A stretch of 16,072 bases of DNA from UBA1206 sp045643125 (GTDB lineage Bacteria; Bacillota; Clostridia; Oscillospirales; CAG-382): contig JAZUKE010000002.1 in assembly GCA_045643125.1 (NCBI GenBank), positions 1 to 16,072 on the forward strand, read 5' to 3'. Both the position numbers and the translations under genes were made by a program. Positions 6,639 to 13,630 of this stretch are shown here, in pieces. Position 1 is the first letter of the stretch; each line of letters starts with the position of its first letter. The notes below the pieces were generated by a model that searched no databases, had not been told where the DNA came from, and was given only the letters and a program-made list of their open reading frames with translations.

Positions 6639-7169
6639 TTAAACTTTCCATTTTTTCATTGAAGTGATGATTTTGTTGAAATTGCTTTTTACTGCAGAAG
6701 GCGACATTTTGCCGACCTCCGCTTCGGTGTATGCAGGCGAATCGTTTTTGTCGGTGTTGACTTTGAGCGTTCTGGCTTCGTTTTCGGCGTTTACCTTCTC
6801 GCTCGGGTCTTCGTCACCGAAAGAGACGCGGTACGCATAGGCATAGACGAGGGGGATACCGTCCGCAACGTCGTGCCATACGACGTCGGGTATATCCTCG
6901 GCTTTCACGTCGGGGAAATGCTTTACGAATTCTTCAAGCTGTCTGTCAAACTCGTCGCTTTCGGCTTTTGCGCGTTTCGCGTTACGGTTGTCGTCTCTCA
7001 GCCTGTCCGCTTCCGTAAGTTCTTTTGCCGCATCTTCGGGCAGAGAAGCGAATTTTTCGTCACGCGCTTTTCTGATGTCGCTTGCCAGCTTTTTAAGGTA
7101 TTCTTCAGCGGTGACGCCGCTGTATTCGGCGAGATCTTCGATTATCTCGCGTATTCTTTTATCTGTCAT
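6639..7169 (-). CDS. Scaffolding protein candidate
   Basis: The 176-residue protein is very hydrophilic and mostly helical, with acidic and basic runs (KARDEKF, KELTEADRLRDDNRNAKRAKAES) and a basic, probably helical C-terminus, SAVKSNFNKIITSMKKWKV. Phage scaffolds of the P22 type bind coat protein through a short basic C-terminal helix-turn-helix, and the gene sits in the scaffold slot between portal and coat. Its ATG overlaps the portal stop as ATGA (7166-7169), so it is translationally coupled. Residues about 89-118 (KAEDIPDVVWHDVADGIPLVYAYAYRV in that part) are more hydrophobic and could be a small folded segment. There is no sequence hallmark; the call depends on composition, length and position. 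Confidence 0.65.
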   Translation of the reverse strand: MTDKRIREIIEDLAEYSGVTAEEYLKKLASDIRKARDEKFASLPEDAAKELTEADRLRDDNRNAKRAKAESDEFDRQLEEFVKHFPDVKAEDIPDVVWHDVADGIPLVYAYAYRVSFGDEDPSEKVNAENEARTLKVNTDKNDSPAYTEAEVGKMSPSAVKSNFNKIITSMKKWKV

Positions 7170-8707
7170 TCGGTCATTCCTTCCTTTGGCATTGCTTTAA
7201 GCTCTTCCATGAGCCGGTCTTTGTTGGTTATGAGGTTTTCCGGCAGTCGTTCAAGATACTGCACCGCCGTGATATGCCCGCCGTTCAGCAGGTTGTCGAG
7301 CGTGTTCAGGCAGGCTATGTCCGACCAGTACGACGACGCGCCCACGTCTATGCGGCAGTCATAAAGCGAGTATCTCCCGTTTCCGAGTACGAACGGAACG
7401 TACCCGTCCTCCGTTTTGACGAATCTGCCTTCTCCGTAGCAGGTGGTGATGAAGTCGAGCCATATAAGTCCGATATCCTCAATGAAACGGTAAAACTGAC
7501 GCTTGACCGTTTCGAGCGGGAGCGACGACGCTCTCTGGAGCGCCATTATCGCGGACGTGTTCGTAGGCTCCACGTCGCCGAGCGCGGTATCGGTCGCGCC
7601 GAGACATTCTTTGGTGGTGTTGAGCGCCATATTTATGACTTCGAGCATACCCGACTGCATCTGTCCGGGAGGTATTACCTTCGCTACGGAGTCAACGGGA
7701 CCGTCCACTCTGATCGCTTCGCCGACTCTGTTCGACCATTCGTCAAGCAGAGTGCCGTCATAGACGACCTTTGAAAACGCGGTGTCCATCATATGCTTCA
7801 TCACCATTGCGAATCCTTTGTTCACGAAGATCTGATTTTCGATAAGCCCCGTCGCCACTGCTTCGCCGTGCCACGAATTTTTGCTTTTCGTCCAGTTCAT
7901 CACCGCAACGGGATAACGGTTCAGCCCCGTTTCGACAGTATCGGCGATGACCGCGTTCTTCACGGATTTGCGGTAGCATATCTTCCCGTTTTCCGCTCTC
8001 CACAGCTTGATAAGCGAAATACAGCGTGTATCCTGCATTTCGAGCTTTGAAAGACTGCCGGACTGCTCTTCGTTGTCACTGTCGGAGACGATCTTTTCGA
8101 TCTCTCTTTCGCTTCTTCCGTTTTTCTTTGCTTCGGCTTTGAGGTCGTCAACGTATTCGCGTGCGGATATCAGTATCCACGGCTGCTTCTGTACGTCGGA
8201 ACAGTTGGGATTCCCGAAAAACACGTTAGTGTTGTCGATGAGGACGGTTTTGAAATCGCCCTTGTATTTCTGCCCCGTTCTTTCGTCTGCGTCCCAGTAG
8301 GTGTAGGCGACGGCATCGCCCGAAACGGCGGCGTCTGTCAGCGCGTCGTCCATCAACTGATCCATTTTCAGCTTTTCCCATTGTTTCTCGCTTACTCCGT
8401 TCAGCAGTTTTTCACAATTCGCCGCATTTTCACTGCTTATATGCAGTCCGTCGCCGAAAGGCTCCGCGAAAGAAAAACGCATACTGACCGATGTGGAGAG
8501 AATTGACGATGAGTAAAAGTTGATTATTCTTTTGAAGATGTTGAAAACAGGCTTCGGCAGACCGTTCGCCTTGATGCCGTCCCATTGATCGCCGCGGTAA
8601 AATCTTTCGTTTTCGGCAACTTTGGAGTACAGATCGAGCGAAAGGTTGTAATCCTTGCCTTTTTCATACAGCTTCCATTCGTCGGTAGAAGAAAAATTTG
8701 TCTTCAC
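7166..8707 (-). CDS. Phage portal protein
   Basis: This 513-residue protein forms the dodecameric ring at one capsid vertex through which DNA is packaged and ejected. The N-terminal region has the portal signature NERFYRGDQW (33-42) followed by PVFNIFKRIINFYSSSI, and the middle carries the CLGATDTALGDVEPTNTSA region typical of the wing-to-stem stretch. Size fits T7-like (536) and other compact portals and is smaller than P22 gp1 (725). The start is GTG 8707 with AAGGAG six bases upstream, which overlaps the end of terL. The stop overlaps the next ATG. No mutation interrupts the frame. Confidence 0.88.
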   Translation of the reverse strand: MKTNFSSTDEWKLYEKGKDYNLSLDLYSKVAENERFYRGDQWDGIKANGLPKPVFNIFKRIINFYSSSILSTSVSMRFSFAEPFGDGLHISSENAANCEKLLNGVSEKQWEKLKMDQLMDDALTDAAVSGDAVAYTYWDADERTGQKYKGDFKTVLIDNTNVFFGNPNCSDVQKQPWILISAREYVDDLKAEAKKNGRSEREIEKIVSDSDNEEQSGSLSKLEMQDTRCISLIKLWRAENGKICYRKSVKNAVIADTVETGLNRYPVAVMNWTKSKNSWHGEAVATGLIENQIFVNKGFAMVMKHMMDTAFSKVVYDGTLLDEWSNRVGEAIRVDGPVDSVAKVIPPGQMQSGMLEVINMALNTTKECLGATDTALGDVEPTNTSAIMALQRASSLPLETVKRQFYRFIEDIGLIWLDFITTCYGEGRFVKTEDGYVPFVLGNGRYSLYDCRIDVGASSYWSDIACLNTLDNLLNGGHITAVQYLERLPENLITNKDRLMEELKAMPKEGMTE

Positions 8708-8720
8708 TTATTTCTCCTTG

Positions 8721-10070
8721 CTAATAAATAATGTCTTCGTATTCCTTTTCGTTCTTTACCGTATTCCCGAATCGGTAAAGCGAAAAGGCATCTCTTTTGG
8801 GTTTGACGTCATATCCCGGCTCGCGTGACATCAGTGCGTACCGAAGCGCTTCCGGGGCGTGCGTGATCTCGTGCGGCATATCCGATGCGTCTTCGGTCAC
8901 GTCGCGGTCGAAGATGAGCTGCGGCAGACAGCGTATCAGGTTCTTGCAGTTTCGCGTTATAAGCAGCCTCGGCGAGCCGTCATCGCCCGTCTTGAGGTAC
9001 TCGCGCACCACTCTCCAACCCGGTATTCTTGAATTGTCCGCCTTGCGAAGCCCTGTAAGACCGTTATCCGTCATAATTTTCACTCCGTTTTTGCCGGAAT
9101 CCTGCCGTCTGTTCCACAGATCGGGCGACGCGGTCGTATATCTTATCTTTTCATTAGCCGGTGTGGAGGAGCAGATAGCCTTCGCTGCATCCGAAAGTAT
9201 CAGATCCGGCTGATACAGTTCGCGGTAGATGATGCACTTTTTGTCGGGCGTTATCGCTGCCCACAGACACGCTGTCATATCAAGACCGTAGTCGAGCGAT
9301 CTGAAACGGATATAGTCCGGCGGGATATCAAATTCGGGGATAACGTGCTTCGTTTCGTCGAATTCGGGGAAGAACATTCCTTCAAACGAATTCCAGTCAC
9401 CGTAGAGCATTGCTTTTCTTCGTGCTTCGGGGAGCGCTTCGAGCGTTTTCACATAGCCGGGGTCGTGTTCGATGAGGTATTTGTTGTCATAGACAAGACT
9501 TTTTATGAACACATAGTCGTTCGGATTTTCGTTCGCCTTGTATTCGCGGTCTATGAACAGACGCTTTACCCAATCGTTGCCGACTCCTCCCGGATTGCAG
9601 GTGAAATACATACGCGGCTTGAAATCCTCGGTCATTCCGCCGGAATAGCGGTTGCACTCGGTGAGACAGCTGAACTGAAAGTAGGTGAACTGCGTTGCTT
9701 CCTCCATACCTATCACCTCATAAGCCTGCCCCTGGTATTGAAGCACGTCCGTTTCGGTGTCGAGGTAGCCGAGCTTTATGCGGCTCCCGTTCGGAAACAG
9801 AAACTCTTTGGTGCTGTCTCTGTAAGAAGCGACGCCGTTCAGCAGACTGCGAAGCGGGATAAGGTGGTTTTCGCGCAGCTCTCCGAGAGTGCGGCGAAGC
9901 AGCAGAATGTTTATTCCCGGGTGATGCGACGCAAGCAGAAGCAGCTTCATACGCATCGCCCACGACTTTCCGCCGCCTCTTGCACCGCCGTATGCGGTGT
10001 ATTTGGCTTTGGATTCAAAAAAACGTCTCTGCTTTTCGTTCGGCTTTATCTCAAGTGTCCTGCTATTCAC
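8721..10070 (-). CDS. terL: Terminase large subunit (packaging ATPase and nuclease)
   Basis: The 449-residue motor protein translocates DNA into the capsid and cuts it. The ATPase domain shows Walker A GGARGGGKS (28-36), a Walker B-like VIGMEE (119-124) with catalytic Glu, and the coupling motif FTCNPGG (156-162). The FPNGSRIKLGY strand (92-102) is typical of the family. The nuclease domain begins near 255, with D260 in SLDYG, D317 in ASPDLW and the final HAPEALRY helix (404-411), so the acidic metal-binding residues seem to be kept. The start is GTG 10070, overlapping the terS stop by eight bases; the next internal Met lies after Walker A, so a later start is excluded. Conservation of both catalytic centres argues that the enzyme is functional. 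Confidence 0.95.
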   Translation of the reverse strand: MNSRTLEIKPNEKQRRFFESKAKYTAYGGARGGGKSWAMRMKLLLLASHHPGINILLLRRTLGELRENHLIPLRSLLNGVASYRDSTKEFLFPNGSRIKLGYLDTETDVLQYQGQAYEVIGMEEATQFTYFQFSCLTECNRYSGGMTEDFKPRMYFTCNPGGVGNDWVKRLFIDREYKANENPNDYVFIKSLVYDNKYLIEHDPGYVKTLEALPEARRKAMLYGDWNSFEGMFFPEFDETKHVIPEFDIPPDYIRFRSLDYGLDMTACLWAAITPDKKCIIYRELYQPDLILSDAAKAICSSTPANEKIRYTTASPDLWNRRQDSGKNGVKIMTDNGLTGLRKADNSRIPGWRVVREYLKTGDDGSPRLLITRNCKNLIRCLPQLIFDRDVTEDASDMPHEITHAPEALRYALMSREPGYDVKPKRDAFSLYRFGNTVKNEKEYEDIIY

Positions 10071-10419
10071 CCCAACTTTCCGCCTCTCCCTTCAGAATAA
10101 GCGTGCTCTGATTGTTTTCCTCCGGCTTGTCGCGGTATCCGTGATCGTTCCTTAAGTCGAACGCAAGCACGGTCGCGGGCAGCTTTCCGCGGAACGCGAG
10201 CTGCTTTTTTGCGGCGGCGATGCGCGTCTTTGCAAGCAGAACTGTTCTGCCCACGGTCTTGTGCGTTTCGAGCGAATTGAACTCGTCACGCGTTATTCCG
10301 AGATATGCCGCAAGAGATTCCGTGTCGGGAATAACATCGGGATTCTCCTTGAGGTACACATTAAAATAGCTGTCAACGAGCTTGTCAAAGCCGGACAGCG
10401 TAAAAGGGTATTTTTTCAT
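10063..10419 (-). CDS. terS: Terminase small subunit
   Basis: The 118-residue protein recognises viral DNA and regulates the large subunit. The N-terminal half holds a helix-turn-helix-like segment (PDTESLAAYLGITRDEFNSLE, 31-51). The C-terminal half has the recognisable AAKKQLAFRGK...AFDLRNDHGYRDK pattern of small terminases, followed by a polar tail that would contact TerL. It is the first gene of the cassette. ATG 10419 follows AAGGAGG (10423-10429). Its leader of about 55 nt contains a LexA box. In a gene transfer agent, loss of pac-site specificity would be expected at this protein, which cannot be judged from sequence alone. Confidence 0.87.
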   Translation of the reverse strand: MKKYPFTLSGFDKLVDSYFNVYLKENPDVIPDTESLAAYLGITRDEFNSLETHKTVGRTVLLAKTRIAAAKKQLAFRGKLPATVLAFDLRNDHGYRDKPEENNQSTLILKGEAESWGE

Positions 10420-10453
10420 GTTCCTCCTTTCGGTTATGCGTCATTGCAAATAT

Positions 10454-10467
10454 CGAACATACGTTCT
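10454..10467. promoter_or_regulatory. LexA (DinR) box, downstream of the terS promoter
   Basis: CGAACATACGTTCT fits the Gram-positive SOS box CGAAC-N4-GTTCG/C with one end base different. It covers roughly +9 to +22 of the predicted terS transcript and would block elongation or open complex formation when LexA is bound. Confidence 0.85.
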
Positions 10468-10481
10468 ATACTTACGCTTTT

Positions 10482-10510
10482 ATTGTAAACCCGAAAATCG
10501 GCAAAATCAA
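10482..10510 (-). promoter_or_regulatory. Promoter of the phage-like cassette (upstream of terS)
   Basis: On the minus strand TTGATT (10505-10510) and TACAAT (10482-10487) are 17 nt apart, matching sigma-A -35 (4/6) and -10 (5/6) elements. The expected start is near 10475, about 55 nt before the terS ATG. LexA boxes lie five bases upstream of the -35 and just downstream of the start site, so the promoter is sandwiched. Confidence 0.75.
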
Positions 10511-10515
10511 GACAT

Positions 10516-10529
10516 CGAACAAATGTTCG
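10516..10529. promoter_or_regulatory. LexA (DinR) box, upstream of the terS promoter
   Basis: CGAACAAATGTTCG has perfect CGAAC/GTTCG arms with a four-base centre, the consensus LexA operator of Firmicutes. It ends five bases before the -35 element and lies 62 bp centre to centre from the second box at 10454-10467. Confidence 0.9.
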
Positions 10530-10540
10530 TATAAATAGAC

Positions 10541-10585
10541 AAAAAGAAAAGCCGCACTTTATGCAGAATGCACAGCACGGCTTTT
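10541..10585 (-). terminator. Rho-independent terminator of trkAH
   Basis: In the minus-strand transcript AAAAGCCG (10585-10578) pairs with CGGCTTTT (10554-10547), with extra pairing possible inside the arms (TGCA/TGCA). It is followed by CTTTTTG. It lies 12 bp after the trkH stop and separates the potassium operon from the cassette promoter. Confidence 0.85.
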
Positions 10586-10596
10586 GACATTGAAAT

Positions 10597-12045
10597 TCAG
10601 ATTTTTTTCCAGACCGACGGAGAAAACAGCATAAGCAGCGGGAACAGTTCAAGACGCCCGAGGAGCATATCTATTATAAGAACGATCTTCCCGTAAGGCG
10701 CGACGAAGCCGAAATTGCAGACGGGGCCGACCTTGTCAAGACCGGGACCGATATTGTTCAGACACGAAATGACGGCGGTGACGTTGGTGGTGAAGGAATA
10801 TCCGGCGATCGAAAGGATAAGCACGGAAATTATCATAATGAACATATAGATCGCAAAATATATGCCGACCTGATTAACCGTTTCGTCTTCGATCGGCTTT
10901 CCGTCCACTTTAACGGTGGTCACGCACTGCGGATGAAGCATACGTCTGACTTCGTTTTTGAACGATTTGAGCAGTATTATCACTCGCGTCACTTTAAGAC
11001 CGCCTGCCGTCGAACCGGCACAGCCGCCGATGAACATAAGACCGACGAGTATCGTCTGCGAGAAGACGGGCCACAGGTTGAAATCGACGGTCGAAAATCC
11101 CGTTGTGGTGATTATGGCGTTCACCTGGAAGAACGAGTGACGCAGCGTTTCACCGGCAGTCGCAAACATACTGCTCGTGTTGAACGCGATGGCCGCGGTG
11201 GCGATTACCACTATCGAAAGGTAAACCTTCAGTTCTCCGTTTTTCCAGATGCTCTTGAAATCGCGGATGATGAGCAGATAGTAGATGCTGAAATTCACGC
11301 CGAAAAGCATCATAAATATTGCGATGACTACCTGACAGTACGGCGAATACGCGGCAATACCTGCGTTCTTTATCGCAAATCCGCCGGTACCTGCGGTCGA
11401 AAGGGAGGTGTTCACCGCATCGAACACGGGCATACCGCCGCACAGAAGCATAATGAATTCGATCAGCGTAAGGGCTATGTAAAGCGAATACAGTATCCTT
11501 GCGGTCGAACGCAGTTTCGGGGTGATCTTACCGACGACAGGTCCCGGGCTTTCGGCTTTCATAATGTGAAGCCTCATACCGTTTCCGCTTCCGTAAGGCG
11601 TCAGCGCGAGAATGAATACGAGCACGCCCATACCGCCGAGCCATATCGTAATGCTTCGCCAGAGCAGAAGGCTCATCGGGAGCGCTTCGATATCCGTAAG
11701 GATAGATGAACCGGTCGTCGTGAATCCCGATACCGTCTCGAATACGGAATCGACGTAAGACGGCACGAATCCGCTTATCGTGTACGGAAGCGCACCGAAA
11801 AGCGATATAAGTATCCACGAAAGCGCCACTATCACGAAGCCTTCGCGTGCGTATAATTTTTGTTTATTTGGTTTGATCGCGGAAAGCAATCCGCCGAAAA
11901 CGCCGAGCGACGCCATCATTATCGCAAACGCCAAAGCCGACATCCAGCTTTTTTCGCACAGTGCGATGATGAGCGACGGCACCATTGCGGCACATTCAAG
12001 CAGAAGTATCTTTCCGAGATAATTACCGGTAAGACGCAGATTCAT
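10597..12045 (-). CDS. trkH: Trk-type potassium uptake protein TrkH, membrane subunit
   Basis: The 482-residue integral membrane protein is the K+-translocating subunit of the Trk/Ktr system. It has the usual series of hydrophobic segments and four pore loops with the conserved glycines: SGFTTTGSS (106-114), STAGTGGF (216-223), TTTGFSTVD (313-321) and NNIGPGLDKVG (430-440). The GGCAGSTAGGLKVTR segment (340-354), conserved in TrkH, is present. Its length agrees with TrkH (about 480). The ATG overlaps the trkA stop by one base (TAATG), and no clear Shine-Dalgarno is seen, so translation probably depends on termination of trkA. A terminator lies 12 bp downstream. Confidence 0.95.
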   Translation of the reverse strand: MNLRLTGNYLGKILLLECAAMVPSLIIALCEKSWMSALAFAIMMASLGVFGGLLSAIKPNKQKLYAREGFVIVALSWILISLFGALPYTISGFVPSYVDSVFETVSGFTTTGSSILTDIEALPMSLLLWRSITIWLGGMGVLVFILALTPYGSGNGMRLHIMKAESPGPVVGKITPKLRSTARILYSLYIALTLIEFIMLLCGGMPVFDAVNTSLSTAGTGGFAIKNAGIAAYSPYCQVVIAIFMMLFGVNFSIYYLLIIRDFKSIWKNGELKVYLSIVVIATAAIAFNTSSMFATAGETLRHSFFQVNAIITTTGFSTVDFNLWPVFSQTILVGLMFIGGCAGSTAGGLKVTRVIILLKSFKNEVRRMLHPQCVTTVKVDGKPIEDETVNQVGIYFAIYMFIMIISVLILSIAGYSFTTNVTAVISCLNNIGPGLDKVGPVCNFGFVAPYGKIVLIIDMLLGRLELFPLLMLFSPSVWKKI

Positions 12046-13418
12046 TACTGTTTTACCGCTTCCTTTTCAAATATATCGTTTAAGTCGCTGTACGACTGCT
12101 CCGCACCCGTAACAACGATGAGCGTATCTCCGAGCTTCAGTTCGTCATCGCCTTTGGGAATGATTATCTGATTGCTGCGGCAGATGCAGGCAATGAGCGT
12201 GCTGGGCTTTATGTTCAGCTTGGCAATGGGAACGCCGATGAAAGGCGCCGGATTTGAAACGGAAAATTCAAGTGCTTCCGCTTTCCCGTCAACTATTCTG
12301 TGCAGAGCCTTCACGGTGCCGTTGCCTCTGTTGCCCATCGCTCTGATATAGCGGAGTATTTCGTTCGAGGTGAGGTCTTTGGGGCAGACGATGCTGCCGA
12401 TCTGATCGTCGAAAAGACGGGTGTATTCGTTTCTGTCGACCTTGGTGACGGTTTTCGCAACGCCGAGATGATGCGCGTAGATCGAAGTGATGAGGTTTTC
12501 TTCGTCGATACCCGTAAGCGTTATCACGGCATCGACCGACTCCAGCCCCTGCGTTTCAAGGAAACCGCGCTTTGAAGCGTCGCCGTTGATGACGATGGCT
12601 TCGGGAAAGTTTATCGAGAACTGACGGCATTTTTCTTCGTCTTTTTCTATCAGCTTGACGTCAACGCCGCTTTTTATGAGGTCGTCGGCGAGGTATTCGG
12701 CAACGCGGCTGCAGCCGATTATCATAACGCCGCGTATCTTCTGACGTTCAAGATCAAGGTTGCGTATCAGCTTTGCAAGCAGACTTCTTGCCGCGGTGAC
12801 AGTTATTCTGTCGCCGCCCTTAAGCTCAAAGCGTCCGTTGGGGATGAATACCTTGCCGTCACGCTCCACGGCGCAGATAAGCACACGCAGACCGAGCAGC
12901 TTTGCGGCGTCCATTATGCGTTTGCCGTCGAGCCGTCCGCCTTCCGAGAGCTTAAGCTCCACAAGCTCGACACGTCCTTTGTAGAACGAATCGCGCTTGA
13001 GGAACGACGGGATCTGTATTATTTTGAATATTTCCTGGGCAGCAGCCTGCTCCGGGTTTACGGAAAGCGAAAGCCCAAGCTCGTCCTTCAGAAAAGCGAT
13101 CTGCTGTGAGTACTGCGGATTTCTTACTCTGGCGATCGTGTGACGGCAGCCGAGCTTCTTTGCGGAAATACAGCAAAGCAGGTTTATTTCGTCGGCGTTG
13201 GTGGTTGCGATAAGTACGTCGGCGTCGGCGGTGCCGGCATCGCGCAGGACTTCGAGCGACGCGCCGTTTCCTTCAACGGTCATAATGTCAAGCGCATCCT
13301 GCGCTTCGTCAAGCAGCTTGCGGTGCGAATCTATCACGACTATGTCGTGATCCTCGCGTGAGAGCTGTTCGGCAAGCGTAAAACCGACTTTTCCGCATCC
13401 GATAATTACGATTTTCAT
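12045..13418 (-). CDS. trkA: Trk potassium uptake regulator TrkA (two RCK modules)
   Basis: From ATG 13418 the product is 457 residues, the normal length of TrkA. It is the cytosolic gating ring that binds NAD(H)/nucleotides and controls TrkH. The first Rossmann domain shows IIGCGKVG (5-12) with the acidic strand end D30; the second begins at MIIGCSRVAEYLADDL (232-247) with the acidic KLIEKD (255-260). Each is followed by a TrkA_C-type domain (about 147-215 and 370-445, ending in KLGDTLIVV). The second motif has GCSRVA instead of GxGxxG, so nucleotide binding there may be weaker. The frame is open upstream to 13475, but GGAGGG (13428-13433) nine bases before ATG 13418 and the MKIVIIG beginning decide the start. 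Confidence 0.94.
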   Translation of the reverse strand: MKIVIIGCGKVGFTLAEQLSREDHDIVVIDSHRKLLDEAQDALDIMTVEGNGASLEVLRDAGTADADVLIATTNADEINLLCCISAKKLGCRHTIARVRNPQYSQQIAFLKDELGLSLSVNPEQAAAQEIFKIIQIPSFLKRDSFYKGRVELVELKLSEGGRLDGKRIMDAAKLLGLRVLICAVERDGKVFIPNGRFELKGGDRITVTAARSLLAKLIRNLDLERQKIRGVMIIGCSRVAEYLADDLIKSGVDVKLIEKDEEKCRQFSINFPEAIVINGDASKRGFLETQGLESVDAVITLTGIDEENLITSIYAHHLGVAKTVTKVDRNEYTRLFDDQIGSIVCPKDLTSNEILRYIRAMGNRGNGTVKALHRIVDGKAEALEFSVSNPAPFIGVPIAKLNIKPSTLIACICRSNQIIIPKGDDELKLGDTLIVVTGAEQSYSDLNDIFEKEAVKQ

Positions 13419-13466
13419 TACCTTGATCCCTCCGATACAAGAAAGGAATTTAACAAATATGTATTG

Positions 13467-13495
13467 ATTATACACCCAAACGGACTATTTGTCAA
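13467..13495 (-). promoter_or_regulatory. Consensus sigma-A promoter of trkAH
   Basis: On the minus strand TTGACA (13490-13495) and TATAAT (13467-13472) are both perfect and separated by exactly 17 nt. The start would be near 13460, giving a leader of about 42 nt, too short for a riboswitch. It implies strong basal expression of trkA-trkH. Confidence 0.9.
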
Positions 13496-13523
13496 TATTT
13501 CCGCAAATAACGGCGATTATTTG

Positions 13524-13559
13524 TTGAAAAATGGGCAAAATGTTGCCCTTATTTTTCAA
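13524..13559. other. Symmetric hairpin between divergent trkA and nfnA promoters
   Basis: TTGAAAAAT GGGCAA (13524-13538), loop AATG, then TTGCCC, two unpaired bases and ATTTTTCAA (13543-13559) make a 15-bp interrupted palindrome. In both directions a GC core is followed by a T-run, so it resembles a small bidirectional terminator. It ends eight bases before the nfnA -35 and starts 28 bases upstream of the trkA -35. It could be an insulator or an operator. Confidence 0.7.
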
Positions 13560-13567
13560 AATAACTA

Positions 13568-13596
13568 TTTACAAAAGCAATAAAGGGTGATATAAT
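13568..13596 (+). promoter_or_regulatory. Promoter of nfnAB
   Basis: TTTACA (13568-13573) and TATAAT (13591-13596) with a 17-nt spacer, plus an extended -10 TG (GGTGATATAAT). The start would be near 13603, about 28 nt before ATG 13631. The spacer resembles that of the promoter at 15957-15985. Confidence 0.85.
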
Positions 13597-13630
13597 ACAC
13601 AAAAATGAATTTTTAGTGTTGGTGATTTTC

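Larger units (their letters stand above)
1232..10529 (-). mobile_element. Minimal podovirus-like structural cassette under LexA control (cryptic or domesticated prophage)
   Basis: Eleven same-strand genes with overlaps or short gaps encode packaging, head, short-tail and holin-like functions: terS, terL, portal, scaffold-like, coat, small beta-rich protein, adaptor, nozzle, coiled coil, holin, small membrane protein. Apart from the beta-rich gene this is the P22 late-gene order up to gene 26. No integrase, repressor, replication or endolysin gene is present. The element fits exactly between the his terminator and the trkAH terminator, and I found no flanking direct repeat. All frames are open and the codon choice looks, by eye, like that of the flanking host genes, which suggests long residence under selection. 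The only promoter seen is at 10482-10510, bracketed by two LexA boxes. Functional assignment of the whole element is inference. Confidence 0.8.

Noticed and set aside
9345..10100. 251-codon plus-strand ORF opposite terL
   Set aside because: Antisense to a gene with Walker A, Walker B and nuclease motifs; no independent evidence.
10440..10466. Eight-codon mini-ORF (MFDICNDA) in the terS leader
   Set aside because: No Shine-Dalgarno, and its first codon lies inside a LexA box; probably chance.
1102..10600. attL/attR direct repeats around the cassette
   Set aside because: The longest shared word I found by eye between the flanks is about eight bases (ATTGCAAA), which is not significant. No integrase is present.
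10434..10652. 72-residue Cys-rich ORF on the minus strand between trkH and terS
   Set aside because: It runs through the trkAH terminator, the promoter and both LexA boxes; non-coding regulatory DNA explains the region better.
10933..11709. 258-codon plus-strand ORF opposite trkH
   Set aside because: Low-complexity His/Arg-rich product antisense to all the TrkH pore loops; a shadow.
13419..13460. c-di-AMP riboswitch in the trkA leader
   Set aside because: Such riboswitches occur with potassium transporters, but the consensus promoter leaves only about 42 nt of leader, too short.
13521..13573. Rex redox-repressor site upstream of nfnA
   Set aside because: The palindrome there has a GGGCAA/TTGCCC core and does not match TTGTTAA-N4-TTAACAA well.
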